The translations under genes were made by a program, and so were the position numbers. A stretch of 5,881 nt of DNA from Caryophanales bacterium UBA2753 (GTDB lineage Bacteria; Bacillota_I; Bacilli_A; RFN20; CAG-826), in NCBI GenBank assembly GCA_002353275.1, contig DEJH01000093.1, positions 575 to 6,455 on the forward strand. Direction: 5' to 3'. This document shows positions 5,367-5,881 of this stretch, in pieces. A model generated the notes under the pieces. It saw only the letters and a list, made by a program, of their open reading frames with translations, was not told the DNA's origin and ran no database searches. Each line of letters starts with the position of its first letter. Position 1 is the first letter of the stretch.

Positions 5367-5881
5367 GTCCTTTGACCTCGCTTGCTCTTTTTAATGGTTT
5401 ACCATTAAGTTTTCGATTTAATTCATTGATAAGAAGTTTAGTCTCACTTTCTTCTTCATGTTTTTCATAATCGAAAAATGTCATCTGCACCTTCATTTCT
5501 TGAACATCAGATAAATTTTGAAGAGTTAAACCAACCGCTCTAACGGTCATATCTAAAAAATTCTTTTCATATAACTTAATCGCTTGACTATAAATCTCTT
5601 TCATTTCGTTAGTCTTGTTATTAAAAGTAATCGATTTATTGTGTGCTTGATAGTCGGTGTCCTTGACCATGATTTGAATTGTGTTACCAATTCGATGCTC
5701 CTTTTTCGCTCTTTCACTCACTTCGGTAGCAAGCATTTCAAAAGTTGATCTTATCGTTTCGTAATTATTTGTGTCTTCTTTTAAAGTGGTTGAATTACCA
5801 ATCGATTTAGGATCTTCACTTTCCAAATAGATTTGATCACTTCCATATCCTTTAATCCACTTTTCAAGTTCAGTAGAAAAT
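5344..5881 (-). CDS. dinB: DNA polymerase IV, C-terminal part (cut by window edge)
   Basis: The visible 178 residues are the C-terminal half of a Y-family translesion polymerase, which copies past damaged bases in the cytoplasm. The frame is open to the right edge, so the catalytic palm, fingers and thumb are outside. KSIGNSTTL (residues 25-33 of the visible part) is the hallmark start of the little-finger DNA-binding domain, which runs to about residue 126 and includes the GNTIQIMVKD and DMTVRAVGLTLQNLSD strands. QMTFF (132-136) matches the sliding-clamp-binding pentapeptide of the QLxLF type. The tail LLINELNRKLNGKPLKRASE (149-168) matches the conserved end of Firmicute DinB, followed by a short basic extension. 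The stop is TGA, inside the xerD start region. An internal TTG at 5826 is not a start because the homologous frame continues upstream of it. It is the first visible gene of the leftward dinB-xerD-deoB run. Confidence 0.92.
   Translation of the reverse strand, partial: FSTELEKWIKGYGSDQIYLESEDPKSIGNSTTLKEDTNNYETIRSTFEMLATEVSERAKKEHRIGNTIQIMVKDTDYQAHNKSITFNNKTNEMKEIYSQAIKLYEKNFLDMTVRAVGLTLQNLSDVQEMKVQMTFFDYEKHEEESETKLLINELNRKLNGKPLKRASEVKGHGNKRRD

Overview
The window is AT-rich with dense, short-spaced genes. AGGAGG- or AAAGGA-type ribosome binding sites precede most starts. Tryptophan is always TGG, and the dinB frame stops at TGA, so the genetic code is standard and a UGA-reading Mycoplasma is unlikely. 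The gene content (xerD directly followed by deoB, a Gram-positive style lipoprotein/permease pair, a membrane-anchored XRE regulator) suggests a low-GC Firmicute, probably a small-genome Bacilli, Erysipelotrichia, RF39 or Acholeplasma-like lineage. That placement is inference from style and synteny, not from a marker gene.

Left part (1-2311): a Crp/Fnr-family regulator, cut by the left edge, runs leftward. It diverges from a rightward two-gene unit: a solute-binding lipoprotein and, two bases later, a NitT/TauT-type ABC permease. A 65-base divergent control region separates them and holds a near-perfect CRP-like palindrome, a good leftward sigma-A promoter and a TATAAT box for the rightward unit. 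The transport unit ends at a hairpin terminator and encodes no ATPase. The binding protein is the most interesting object here: its family motifs appear in swapped order, as if the protein were circularly permuted.

Middle (2312-3230): one XRE-family regulator with an N-terminal DNA-binding domain, a linker with a repeated short motif and about four C-terminal membrane segments. It has its own ribosome binding site and a small palindrome in its probable promoter. A hairpin with a T-tract on both sides ends this gene and the converging operon.

Right part (3228-5881, leftward): dinB (C-terminal third only), xerD and deoB, in that order of transcription. dinB and xerD overlap by 23 bases; xerD and deoB are 33 bases apart, with a 16-base perfect palindrome across the xerD stop codon. 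They link lesion-bypass DNA synthesis, chromosome dimer resolution and nucleoside catabolism. The xerD-deoB neighbourhood is conserved in Firmicutes such as Bacillus subtilis (ripX-drm), but the purine nucleoside phosphorylase gene that follows there is absent. No RNA genes, CRISPR arrays or insertion sequences were seen, and no gene-free stretch reaches 300 bases.
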